Shown here: piece by piece, positions 54,263 through 62,432 of the stretch
How the letters are laid out: each line of letters opens with the position of its first letter
Position numbering within the stretch: the stretch's first letter is position 1
Origin: UBA2589 sp038120095
Lineage (GTDB): Bacteria; Gemmatimonadota; Gemmatimonadetes; Longimicrobiales; Gaopeijiaceae
Assembly (NCBI GenBank): GCA_038120095.1
Contig: JAYOKZ010000008.1
Location: 1-64,000 of the forward strand
DNA length: 64,000 nucleotides
Direction of reading: 5' to 3'
Notes under the pieces: model-generated
Told to the model about the DNA's origin: nothing
Database searches by the model: none
What the model saw: the letters and a program-made list of their open reading frames with translations, nothing else
Position numbers and translations under genes: made by a program

Positions 54263-55240
54263 TCAGCGATTCCCGGACGACGGTTCCGGCAGTGTGACCG
54301 CGCCGGGTTCATGAGGACGTGCCACGATGATGCCGTCCTGGTCGTCGATCGCGCGGATGCGGTCTGCAAGCGCTCGTTCGCTGATTTCGACAGATTCGCC
54401 GGCCAGAGGGGCATGCAGCAGGCGCAACTCGCCGTCGACCCAGACGGCAAGCCCGGTGTGGGCTACATCGAGGCCGTTGATCGTGCTTGTGGCGGCAATG
54501 ATGTCGCCGTTCTGAATGCGGTCGACGACGTCGGGGATCTGGCTCTGCGGCACGAAGTACCGCCCCTGCCGACTGAGACGCCGCTCGATGTTTTCGATAT
54601 CCTCGAGGACCCTAGGATCTGAAAGCTGGCGGTATGCCTCGGGATTCCTGGACTTGAAATTGATCGCCTCGAGGTCCCGGGTACCGCCCAGCTCCTCGGA
54701 GATATCGGTCAGCAGACGCCTGCGGTCGTTGTCGTAGATCCACTCGCTGAAGTAGTGGAGACGGCTCTCATACCCGCTCAGGAATCCGTTCCGGTATCGG
54801 ATCGCCTGGAGGATCTGCTCGTATTCGGTCTCGACCGACGCGCGATCGTCGAGGCGATCACCCGCTCCGGTCTTGACCAGCACCGACAGCGCGTGGACCG
54901 TCTCGACGAAGGTTACGCAATCGAACGTGCGAAAGTTGATGACGAGACGCTCAGGTCCGTCGACGTCAAGCGTTCCGGGCGCGTACGGCGCGCCGACGAA
55001 GCTTTTGCCGATGACCGTCATGAGCTCGCCCATCGGCAACGCATCCAGCCCCCCGTCCGCGGCGCCGGCGATGATGCTCGAGAAGATGTCCCAGTCGTAG
55101 TCGTTCCAGGAAATCACGCCTGTCGGGGCACCCGATGGATCAGCCGGCGGTGGGTGCGGCTCGAACGGCGACCAGCGTGTCCCGATCAGGAACAGGACGA
55201 TCACGGCGATGGGGCCCAGAACGCCTCGATACTGAACCAT
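54263..55240 (-). CDS. DUF1460 (N-acetylmuramoyl-L-alanine amidase-like) protein
   Basis: The 325-residue protein has a signal/anchor helix (about 9-22). The DUF1460 signature is GKSFVGAPYAPGTLDVDGPERLVINFRTFDCVTFVE (79-113) with presumed nucleophile C108; ISWNDYDW and YRNGFLSGYESRLHYFSEWI also fit, and DVAHTGLAVW carries the likely His. NlpC/P60-like enzymes of this family attack peptidoglycan stems or related amides. It is placed between the Mo-subunit gene (1-base overlap, TGATG) and the FAD-subunit gene (1 base gap), so it is co-expressed with an apparently unrelated enzyme. Confidence 0.85.
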   Translation of the reverse strand: MVQYRGVLGPIAVIVLFLIGTRWSPFEPHPPPADPSGAPTGVISWNDYDWDIFSSIIAGAADGGLDALPMGELMTVIGKSFVGAPYAPGTLDVDGPERLVINFRTFDCVTFVETVHALSVLVKTGAGDRLDDRASVETEYEQILQAIRYRNGFLSGYESRLHYFSEWIYDNDRRRLLTDISEELGGTRDLEAINFKSRNPEAYRQLSDPRVLEDIENIERRLSRQGRYFVPQSQIPDVVDRIQNGDIIAATSTINGLDVAHTGLAVWVDGELRLLHAPLAGESVEISERALADRIRAIDDQDGIIVARPHEPGAVTLPEPSSGNR

Positions 55241-57660
55241 CAGTCCGCCCGACTCGGGTGCAGGGACGCACCCACGTGACTCACGCCACCAGGAGCTGTG
55301 GGCTTTCGCAACGTTCCGGCCTCACGGGCATCCTGGATTGCACGCCACACGTTGGGTGGAGTGAACGGGAGGCGGTCCATGCGGACGCCGATCGCATCGT
55401 AGATCGCGTTCGCAATGGCGGGGATCGACGGATGCAGGGGTCCTTCCCCTGCTTCCTTCCCTCCGTATGGGCCCTCGGGGTCGATCGACTCGATAATGAG
55501 GGATTCGAGCTCCGGTGTGTCCAGACTCGTGGGGATCCTGTAGTCGAGTAATGACGGCGCGTTGTGCAGTCCGGCGCGCCCGTGATCCGCATCCTTGAAG
55601 ATCTGCTCTTCCATGATGGCTTCCGCCGCACCCATGTAGGCGGAACCCTCCATCTGTCCTTCGACCAGCACCGGATTGAGCGCTCGCCCGCAGTCGTGTG
55701 CGATCCAGATTTTCTTGACGTCGACGAAGCCCGTATCGACGTCCACCTCGACCTCCGCAACATGGGAGGTGAACGAGTAGGCGGGGGATGCACCGATCGT
55801 TCCGCCCCGGTAACCCCCGTGCACATCCTTCGGCGTGTTGTACCAGCCTGTCGCTCCGAGCGTCCCGTGCTCCGCTTCGGCCAGATGGAAGGCTTCAATG
55901 ATGGACATCTGGCGGGCCGTGTCGGGTGCCCACATTGCGAGGCCGCCTGCGAGGAGTACCTCGGATGGCTTTACGTCCCAGCTCTTCGCCACAGAGGCCT
56001 GCACCCGCTTCTTCAAACGTGTGGCGGCGTCGATGGCTGCATTTCCGAGCATGAAGGTCACCCGGCTCGAGTATGCTCCCAGGTCCACCGGCGTGAAATC
56101 GGTGTCTCCGCGAAGAACGCGAACCCACTCCAGCGGCACGCCCAGCTCCTCTGCGGCGATGTATGCCACGACCGAGTCGCATCCCTGTCCGATCTCGCTC
56201 GCTCCGCTGAAGACGGCGACGCGGCCGCTGCGATCGATTTGCATCTGCACGGCTGATTGGGGCATCTCGTTCGGGTAGATCGGATAGTTCGTACCCGAGA
56301 TGTATGTGGAGCCCGCGATTCCAATCCCGCGCCCGAAGGGCATGGCTCTGAACTTGTCACTCCACCGACTCGCCGACTCCACCGACGCAAGACACTCCAG
56401 GAAGCCGTTCGACGTCACGCGGAGTTCGTTGACCGTTCGCGTGTGTTCCCCGATGAAGTTGCGACGTCGGAATTCGATGGGGTCCAGGGAGACCTGCTCA
56501 GCCAACTTGTCGATCTGCACCTCGAAGGCGAACCGCGGCTGCACCGAGCCGTGTCCTCGTTTCGGCCCGCACGCGGGCTTGTTGGTGTAGACGCGGGTCG
56601 AGTCGAATCGGTACGCCGGCATGTGATACGGCGCGCAGAGCAGCTGGCCCGAGTAGTACGTCGTCACCAGGCCGAAGGACGCGTACGCGCCTCCGTCGAG
56701 CAGAATTCGGGCGTCGACGGACGTGAGCTTGCCGTCGCGAGTGGCGCCCGTCCGATAGTGCATGTGAAACGGGTGGCGCCCCCGATGCGAGTAGAACACT
56801 TCCTCGCGGGTGTAGAGGATCTTGACCGGCCGGCCGGTCTGCATGGACAGTTTCGCCACGCAAAATTCGAGGTCGAACGGTTCGCTCTTCCCTCCGAACG
56901 CGCCGCCGACGAGCGGCTGCAGAACACGCACCTGAGCCTGGTCGAGCTCGAGCACCCGTGCGAGCTCCCGATGGAGATAGTGTGGGACCTGGGTGGCCGA
57001 CCAAACGGTGAGCCTTCCGACTCCATCCCACTGCCCGATCGCACAATGGGGCTCGATCGGCGCATGCGTCGTGCCCTCGAAGAAGTAGTCCCCCTCCACG
57101 ACGACATCGGCGGACTCCATTCCACCTTCGATGTCCCCGAACTCGAGCTTGACCATCTTGGTGACGTTCCCGTTCCACCCTTCCTTTCGCGCGTCATGAA
57201 TGAACGGGGTCGACCCGTCCGCCTGGACGGATCCGTGCGGGTCGAGAAATGCGGGGAGTTCCTCGTATTCGACGTCGATGAGCCCGAGTGCCTCGATGGC
57301 GGTGTCCTCGTCCGTCGCGGCGACCGCAGCGACACCGTCACCGATGTAGCGCACCCGATCGACGCACAGCGGATACTCGTCGGGAGTCCATGGGATGATC
57401 CCGTACTGAATGGGCATATCCCGGCCCGTGATGACGGCGTGCACCCCATCGAGAGCTTCGGCTCGAGAGGTGTCGATCGACACGATGCGAGCATGAGGGT
57501 GAGGACTTCTGAGGATTTTTCCGTGCAACATGCCCGGAACCACCACGTCGTCCGTGTAGATCGCTCGGCCCGTGGACTTCGCCAGGCCCTCGACCTTGCG
57601 CATCGGTGACCCGATCAAGTGCTGCTCCGAGGGTGCGTCCGGGCGTTGTGGCCGGATCAT
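55240..57660 (-). CDS. Molybdenum hydroxylase Mo-cofactor subunit, 4-hydroxybenzoyl-CoA reductase alpha-like
   Basis: The 806-residue subunit has the xanthine-dehydrogenase superfamily order: GRAIYTDDVVVPGMLHGKIL at the start, LVGGAFGGKSEPFD (molybdopterin contact), PACGPKRGHGSVQPRFAFE, YISGTNYP, EIGQGCDSVVAYIAAEELGVP and VEGQMEGSAYMGAAEAIMEE near the end. It oxidises or reduces the substrate at the Mo site. ATG 57660 with agggg upstream; a TTG two codons earlier is less likely. Upstream the 2Fe-2S subunit gene is 79 bases away. Confidence 0.92.
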   Translation of the reverse strand: MIRPQRPDAPSEQHLIGSPMRKVEGLAKSTGRAIYTDDVVVPGMLHGKILRSPHPHARIVSIDTSRAEALDGVHAVITGRDMPIQYGIIPWTPDEYPLCVDRVRYIGDGVAAVAATDEDTAIEALGLIDVEYEELPAFLDPHGSVQADGSTPFIHDARKEGWNGNVTKMVKLEFGDIEGGMESADVVVEGDYFFEGTTHAPIEPHCAIGQWDGVGRLTVWSATQVPHYLHRELARVLELDQAQVRVLQPLVGGAFGGKSEPFDLEFCVAKLSMQTGRPVKILYTREEVFYSHRGRHPFHMHYRTGATRDGKLTSVDARILLDGGAYASFGLVTTYYSGQLLCAPYHMPAYRFDSTRVYTNKPACGPKRGHGSVQPRFAFEVQIDKLAEQVSLDPIEFRRRNFIGEHTRTVNELRVTSNGFLECLASVESASRWSDKFRAMPFGRGIGIAGSTYISGTNYPIYPNEMPQSAVQMQIDRSGRVAVFSGASEIGQGCDSVVAYIAAEELGVPLEWVRVLRGDTDFTPVDLGAYSSRVTFMLGNAAIDAATRLKKRVQASVAKSWDVKPSEVLLAGGLAMWAPDTARQMSIIEAFHLAEAEHGTLGATGWYNTPKDVHGGYRGGTIGASPAYSFTSHVAEVEVDVDTGFVDVKKIWIAHDCGRALNPVLVEGQMEGSAYMGAAEAIMEEQIFKDADHGRAGLHNAPSLLDYRIPTSLDTPELESLIIESIDPEGPYGGKEAGEGPLHPSIPAIANAIYDAIGVRMDRLPFTPPNVWRAIQDAREAGTLRKPTAPGGVSHVGASLHPSRAD

Positions 57661-57739
57661 GACCAACCCCTGACGGAGCTCCGAGACCGTTCCCGCGAGG
57701 TGTACAAACCGTGGTCGGACTTGAAGTTAGCGATTTGAG

Positions 57740-58237
57740 TCACGTGACTTCGCTTTCGCCGTGGTGGACGCGATGCGCGGCCGCCTCGACGGCGTCGTAG
57801 ATCTTCGCGTAGCCGGTGCATCTGCAGAGGTTTCCGGCCAGAGCCTCCCGAATTTCCTCCCGAGTCGGCATGGCTGGACGGTCGAGCAGGGCCGCGGCGG
57901 AGCAGAGGATGCCGGGCGTGCAAAATCCGCACTGCGCCGCCCCGTTCAAGTCGAACTCGTCCTGGAGCGGGTGTGGTCCGGCGGGTCCCGCGAGCCCCTC
58001 CACGGTGACGATGGCGCCGCCCTCTGCTTCCCACACCGGCAGGATGCAGGAGAGCGTGGGTGAGCCATTGACGATGACGGTACAAGCGCCGCAATCCCCC
58101 TTGTCGCACCCCTGCTTGGTTCCGGTCAGAGAGAGGACGTAACGGAGAGTTTCGAGCAGCGTGAAGTGGGTCGGCACGCCGACCTCGTGGTCATCTCCAT
58201 TCACGCGGAGTCGAACGATTTCACTGGATTTGCCCAT
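57740..58237 (-). CDS. Molybdenum hydroxylase 2Fe-2S subunit, 4-hydroxybenzoyl-CoA reductase gamma-like
   Basis: The 165-residue subunit has two [2Fe-2S] centres: plant-ferredoxin-type C44, C49, C52, C64 (GCDKGDCGACTV, then C64) and C103, C106, C138, C140 (QCGFCTPG and CRCTGY). It passes electrons between the Mo and FAD subunits. ATG 58237. The divergent neighbour is a bacilliredoxin, 148 bases away. Confidence 0.93.
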   Translation of the reverse strand: MGKSSEIVRLRVNGDDHEVGVPTHFTLLETLRYVLSLTGTKQGCDKGDCGACTVIVNGSPTLSCILPVWEAEGGAIVTVEGLAGPAGPHPLQDEFDLNGAAQCGFCTPGILCSAAALLDRPAMPTREEIREALAGNLCRCTGYAKIYDAVEAAAHRVHHGESEVT

Positions 58238-58385
58238 GGACAAACAAGGTCGCTCGCGACGCGTGGGGTTGGCAACGTTGCCTTTGGGCGAAACGGGCGT
58301 TGGAGAGGGCTTCGACTTGGGATATGATTTCAGCAAGACTCGCCAGTCGGTATGGCGAGATGTTGAAACCGAAGCTGGAGATCGT

Positions 58386-58802
58386 ATGCCATACCCCGAA
58401 ATGATGGTTGCCCCGATGCGCGAAGATCTGGTTCGCGTGGGCTTTTCCGAGATGCGTACGGCTGAGGACGTTGACGCGGTGCTCGGCGAGGAGAAGCGAA
58501 CGACACTGGTCGCCGTCAACTCGGTGTGCGGCTGTGCCGCCGCGATGATGCGTCCTGCCGTGTGGATGTCCCTGCAGGGCGAGCGGAAGCCGGAGGTGCT
58601 GACCACGGTCTTCGCCGGGCAGGACATGGACGCGACCGATCGCACCCGGGACTACATCACCGGGTACCCTCCGTCGTCTCCCTCGGTCGCGCTGTTCAAG
58701 AACGGTGAACTCGTCTATTTCATGGAGCGCCATCGGATCGAGGGGCGACGCCCGGAAGACATCGCTGACGACCTACGCTCAGCCTACGAGGAGCACTGCT
58801 GA
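58386..58802 (+). CDS. Bacilliredoxin (BrxA/BrxB, YphP family)
   Basis: The 138-residue protein has the characteristic CGC motif (NSVCGCAA, C48-G-C50), the FAGQDMDATDRTRDYITGYPPSSPSVALF stretch and a final GRRPEDIADDLRSAYEEHC. In Firmicutes it removes bacillithiol from protein cysteines or acts as a thiol-disulfide isomerase. The use here suggests a bacillithiol-like low-molecular thiol. GGAG lies before the ATG. A strong terminator-like hairpin follows. Confidence 0.92.
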   Translation: MPYPEMMVAPMREDLVRVGFSEMRTAEDVDAVLGEEKRTTLVAVNSVCGCAAAMMRPAVWMSLQGERKPEVLTTVFAGQDMDATDRTRDYITGYPPSSPSVALFKNGELVYFMERHRIEGRRPEDIADDLRSAYEEHC

Positions 58803-58830
58803 CCGGATTCGTCCGCAAGGTTGACTGTCA

Positions 58831-58861
58831 GGGGCGCGGCGAGTGTTCGTCGCGCCCCTTT
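58831..58861 (+). terminator. Rho-independent terminator after bacilliredoxin gene
   Basis: A 12-base stem, ggggcgcggcga (58831-58842) with tcgtcgcgcccc (58847-58858), has one G-U pair and a GTGT loop, followed by ttt. It lies 29 bases past the bacilliredoxin stop. The T-run is short but the stem very stable. Confidence 0.7.
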
Positions 58862-58900
58862 GCGCTTTGGTGCAGGTCAGCCAGGGTGAGGGGGTGGAGG

Positions 58901-59716
58901 TCAGCGTCCGCGAATTCGAGCTCTCTGTCTTGCCGCGATCTCGACAAGGCGCCGTAATTCACGGATCGGTTCGTCGGAGTCGTCCACCTGGAGTCGCATC
59001 ACGACGTCGTTGTTCAGCCACACTCCTCCGTCCTCCTGTACGATCAGAATCGCAGCGGACTGCATCCCTCGCGTGTCGCCCCCGGCCGCCTGACCGGCCT
59101 CGAGAGCCGCCAGGAGTCGGAGCGAAAGATGGCCCTCCGTTGCTTCGAAGGCCTCGACCATGTTGTCGACCACGGCAGGTCCTGCAAGGATATTGCCCTG
59201 CGCAGACACGTGGGTCCCGACACGATGCCCCGCCCACGAGCTGGCGCGCGGGCCCGTGTGCGTGGCGACGTTCCCCTGCGCGTCCATCACCGAAAATTGC
59301 CGACCTTCGATGGTCCACCGTTCGGGTCGGGGGTCGGGGTCCCGCGCCAGGACGGTCTCGACGATCTCTGCCGGTGCCATGCCGGCCCGAAGCAATTCGA
59401 GGCCCTGGGGGCCGTAGCTGACGTCGACGATGGCCTGTGTCGCGACGACTCCGACGTTTGCTTCGGCCCACAGCACCCCGTTCCCTACCGAGAATACCCG
59501 GGACTGAACGGCGCCGCCGACCTCTCCCGTCTCAGGATCGAAGCCGAGAATCGAGAAGGTTGCGACGGGCGGCCAAAGCTCATCGGCCTCACCCGGATCG
59601 ATGGTAGCGGGTACATCCGTGTGTCCACCGCCCTCATGGGTCGCAAAGTAGAGCGAGCCAAGAAGGATCACCGTCACAAGGCTACCCGAGAGCCGCACAA
59701 CGGTACGACTGCGCAT
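58901..59716 (-). CDS. Exported DUF1028 protein (Ntn-hydrolase-like)
   Basis: The 271-residue protein has a signal/anchor (VRLSGSLVTVILLGSLYFATH) and the DUF1028 core: WPPVATFSILGFDPETGEVGGAVQSRVFSVGNGVLWAEANVGVVATQA. The signature strands ATFSI and VVATQA resemble the N-terminal nucleophile fold. The final AAILIVQEDGG strand follows GQAAGGDTRGMQS. Family activity is not established. It overlaps the cupin stop by one base (TAATG), so both depend on the sensor-kinase mRNA. Confidence 0.82.
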   Translation of the reverse strand: MRSRTVVRLSGSLVTVILLGSLYFATHEGGGHTDVPATIDPGEADELWPPVATFSILGFDPETGEVGGAVQSRVFSVGNGVLWAEANVGVVATQAIVDVSYGPQGLELLRAGMAPAEIVETVLARDPDPRPERWTIEGRQFSVMDAQGNVATHTGPRASSWAGHRVGTHVSAQGNILAGPAVVDNMVEAFEATEGHLSLRLLAALEAGQAAGGDTRGMQSAAILIVQEDGGVWLNNDVVMRLQVDDSDEPIRELRRLVEIAARQRARIRGR

Positions 59717-60039
59717 TACCGGTACTCCTCACGCACAGGTGAAAAGACGTCGAGGATTCGACAATGGGAATGGGCCTCTCCACTATGGACAGCTCCACCC
59801 GGGATGACGAGAACCTCACCAGCGTGGAGTACGTAGGAGGTACCGTCCACGATCAGTTCGTACTTGCCCTCGAGCATGTTCACGATCTGCTCATGCGGAT
59901 GCTGGTGCTCGGGCAATCGTGCACCCGCTTCGATCTCCCAGTAGACATGCGTCGTATGCTGGGAATGGATGAAGCGTCCCCGGTGCCCGGGGATCAATTC
60001 GCGTGGTGTGAGGGACGACAGTTCATGACGATCAGCCAT
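59716..60039 (-). CDS. Small cupin protein
   Basis: The 107-residue cupin has one barrel: LPEHQHPHEQIVNMLEGKYELIVDG with His45, His47 and Glu50 in the first cupin motif, and VIPGGAVHSGEAHSHCRILDVFSP with His85 in the second. It probably binds one metal and a small ligand. The ATG overlaps the kinase stop by one base (TGATG). It may be the output or sensor accessory of the kinase. Confidence 0.85.
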   Translation of the reverse strand: MADRHELSSLTPRELIPGHRGRFIHSQHTTHVYWEIEAGARLPEHQHPHEQIVNMLEGKYELIVDGTSYVLHAGEVLVIPGGAVHSGEAHSHCRILDVFSPVREEYR

Positions 60040-62315
60040 CAGAGTTCTTCCGTAGAGTCGGGTGGTTGGAGAGAAGGATCTGCCTGCGGACGGGTCTGCA
60101 GAGCCTCGAGCACGACACGCTCGAGATCCGCCTTGGTGAAAGGCTTGGCGAGTGTACCCGCATATCCGTACTCAATCCGGCTGGCGAATACCGGATCGGA
60201 TGCGTAGCCACTCATCACGACGACGGGCACGTCCATTCCTTCGTCCCTCAAGGCTCGCATCACCTCGACTCCGCCCCATCCATCCCGGATGACGAGGTCG
60301 GTCAGGATCAGATCGCAGGTGGTTGACCCCTCGGGTTGCTCTTGCAGCGCGTCGAGGAGCAGTTCACCGCGGGTGAAGAGCTGTGTCGTATGTCCCATGG
60401 AGGTCAGAAACAGCTCGACGACCTCGAGGATGCTGGGTTCATCCTCGAGGACGAAGATGTGGCCCCCGGGCCCCTGGGTTTCGACGGTCGTCTCACGCCT
60501 CGCCGGGGTCATCTGCGCGGGTGAATCGCTCGCGGGGAGGGCGAGTTCGAACACCGTTCCCGTACCGACCTCGGAGCGCACCGTCAGGGTGCCGCCGTGG
60601 CGCCGTGCGATCGAGTGCGCCGTAGTCAGTCCGATCCCGCTTCCCGAGCCCTTGGTGGAGTAGAAGGGATTGAAAATCTGGTCGAGCTGTCCCTGAGGAA
60701 TACCGGGTCCGCTGTCCTCGATCGACACACGGATGCAGGGTTTGTTGTCTTCGGCGAAGACCGAGTTCCAGATACGCACGCCCAGGCGACCCCGATCTCC
60801 CATCGCTTGCTGCGCATTTTTCAGCAGGTTTTGCAGCAGACTGCTGATCTGCGTCTCGTCGAAGCGGGCCGTCAGAGGATTGGGCTCGATCTGCGACGCG
60901 ACCACGAATCTGTCCGAGTCCACCATGACATCCACGGCCCGTTGGACGATGGGCGTGATGGAAGATGGGGCACCGAGAACTGGCTCTCCTCCTTTCGCGA
61001 GTGAGATGAGCTGCTTGGGAAGGGTTGCCGCCTCCTCGCATGCCAGAACCGCGCGTCGCAACGCCCGTTCGGTGTCATGCGCGCCACGTGCGTCGGCGAG
61101 CAGGTCGATGCTTCCTCGCACCACGGCCAGAAGATTGTTGAAGTCGTGCGCAATGCCCCCCGCAAGGATACCCAGTGACTCGAGTCGCTGGCTCCTCTCG
61201 ACCTCCTCCATCAGCTCACGACGCGCGGTTTCGTCGCGGAGGACCAGCACATCGCCCAATTTTTCGCCCGACACGTTCAGAACTGGTGCTCGTGTCTGAT
61301 GAACGCGGAGCTCGGTGCCGTCGCGGCGTCGCAGGCGACGGTCTTCGCGATCGTCTACGTGCAGGAAGGTATCGCTCCAGGTCGACGCGTCCGTCGTCGA
61401 GTCTTCCTGCCCGACGGGGATCAGGACATCGACGGGGGCCGTGCGGATGAGTTCATCCACGAACTGGCCCAGAGCCTCGGTCGCCACCCACCCGGTAATC
61501 TCTTCGGCTGCCTTGTTGAACAGAAGGATGCGTCCGTAAGGGTCGACCGCGATGACGCCCTCGCTCATGGACTGCAGGGTTGCCTGGGCTCTCTGTTTTT
61601 CGACCTCCAGAGCCCGCTCCATTCGCTCGCGCTCTTCGATTTCGTCTTCCAGCCGGACGATGGCGTTCGACAGGTCCCGGGTTCGCTCTGAAACCCGCTG
61701 CTCCAGGTGTTCGTTGGCCTGCCGAAGTTCCTGCTCTGCGACCTTCAGCCGCTCCTCCCGCTGAGCGGAGACGATCCGCGGTGCGGAAATGTTGGCCAGC
61801 CACTGAAGGGCTTCCCGGTCGTCCTCCGAGTAGGCGGCCACTTCGTCGGCCTCCGAGTCGAGCACCCCGATGACGCGATCCTCGAAGATGATCGGAACCG
61901 CGAGCTCGGACATACCCGGGAACTGATCCGGGATGTAGGTCGGGTCATTCCGAACGTCCCGGATCATCTCCGCGACCCCGAGCTTCGCGACCCTGCCGAC
62001 AATGCCCTCGCCGATGGGGATGGTGATCGGTTCGAAGATCTCTCGACCCACGGGGTTCTTGACGCCGAACGCAGCCTTCTGAACCAGGACGCCGTCCTCG
62101 ATCAGGTAGATCACGCAGTCGTCGAAGCACAGGAGTGTCCCGATACGCTCGGCGAGGCTCCACATCAGGTCCTCGAGCGACTGTTGCCGAAGGATCGCGC
62201 GAGCGAACGCGGGGAGGATCGACACGTCGCGATCTACCCGCAGTCCATCCGAGTCGAGTTTGTCGTGAGAGTCGTGCACCGGTGTCGTTCCGACCGTGAA
62301 CTGGGGCCTGCCCAT
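60039..62315 (-). CDS. Hybrid sensor histidine kinase: GAF, PAS, kinase, receiver
   Basis: The 758-residue soluble protein has a GAF domain (about 45-185), a coiled coil (186-245), a PAS domain (about 246-365), a HisKA/HATPase module with phosphoacceptor H390 (GGIAHDFNNLLAV), N-box N500, DSGPGIP (534-540) and GSGSGIGL (556-563), and a C-terminal receiver with D673 (LILTDLVIRD), E624/D625 and the LAKPFTK Lys. It senses an intracellular signal and passes phosphate internally. No DNA-binding output is in the operon. Cupin and DUF1028 genes follow with 1-base overlaps. The start is ATG 62315. Confidence 0.92.
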   Translation of the reverse strand: MGRPQFTVGTTPVHDSHDKLDSDGLRVDRDVSILPAFARAILRQQSLEDLMWSLAERIGTLLCFDDCVIYLIEDGVLVQKAAFGVKNPVGREIFEPITIPIGEGIVGRVAKLGVAEMIRDVRNDPTYIPDQFPGMSELAVPIIFEDRVIGVLDSEADEVAAYSEDDREALQWLANISAPRIVSAQREERLKVAEQELRQANEHLEQRVSERTRDLSNAIVRLEDEIEERERMERALEVEKQRAQATLQSMSEGVIAVDPYGRILLFNKAAEEITGWVATEALGQFVDELIRTAPVDVLIPVGQEDSTTDASTWSDTFLHVDDREDRRLRRRDGTELRVHQTRAPVLNVSGEKLGDVLVLRDETARRELMEEVERSQRLESLGILAGGIAHDFNNLLAVVRGSIDLLADARGAHDTERALRRAVLACEEAATLPKQLISLAKGGEPVLGAPSSITPIVQRAVDVMVDSDRFVVASQIEPNPLTARFDETQISSLLQNLLKNAQQAMGDRGRLGVRIWNSVFAEDNKPCIRVSIEDSGPGIPQGQLDQIFNPFYSTKGSGSGIGLTTAHSIARRHGGTLTVRSEVGTGTVFELALPASDSPAQMTPARRETTVETQGPGGHIFVLEDEPSILEVVELFLTSMGHTTQLFTRGELLLDALQEQPEGSTTCDLILTDLVIRDGWGGVEVMRALRDEGMDVPVVVMSGYASDPVFASRIEYGYAGTLAKPFTKADLERVVLEALQTRPQADPSLQPPDSTEEL

Positions 62316-62432
62316 CGCAGAGCCCTGCCTCGCAGAGGTCTGTCTCAGGTTACTGCCGGTGAATACTTCCGGTCCACTGTTTCCGGGACGGATGCGCGCA
62401 CGTCGACGGCTCGGCCCCCTGCGCAGTCGTGA

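Noticed and set aside
56257..57609. Antisense open frame opposite the Mo subunit gene
   Set aside because: Shadow of a strongly conserved gene; no start signal or motif.
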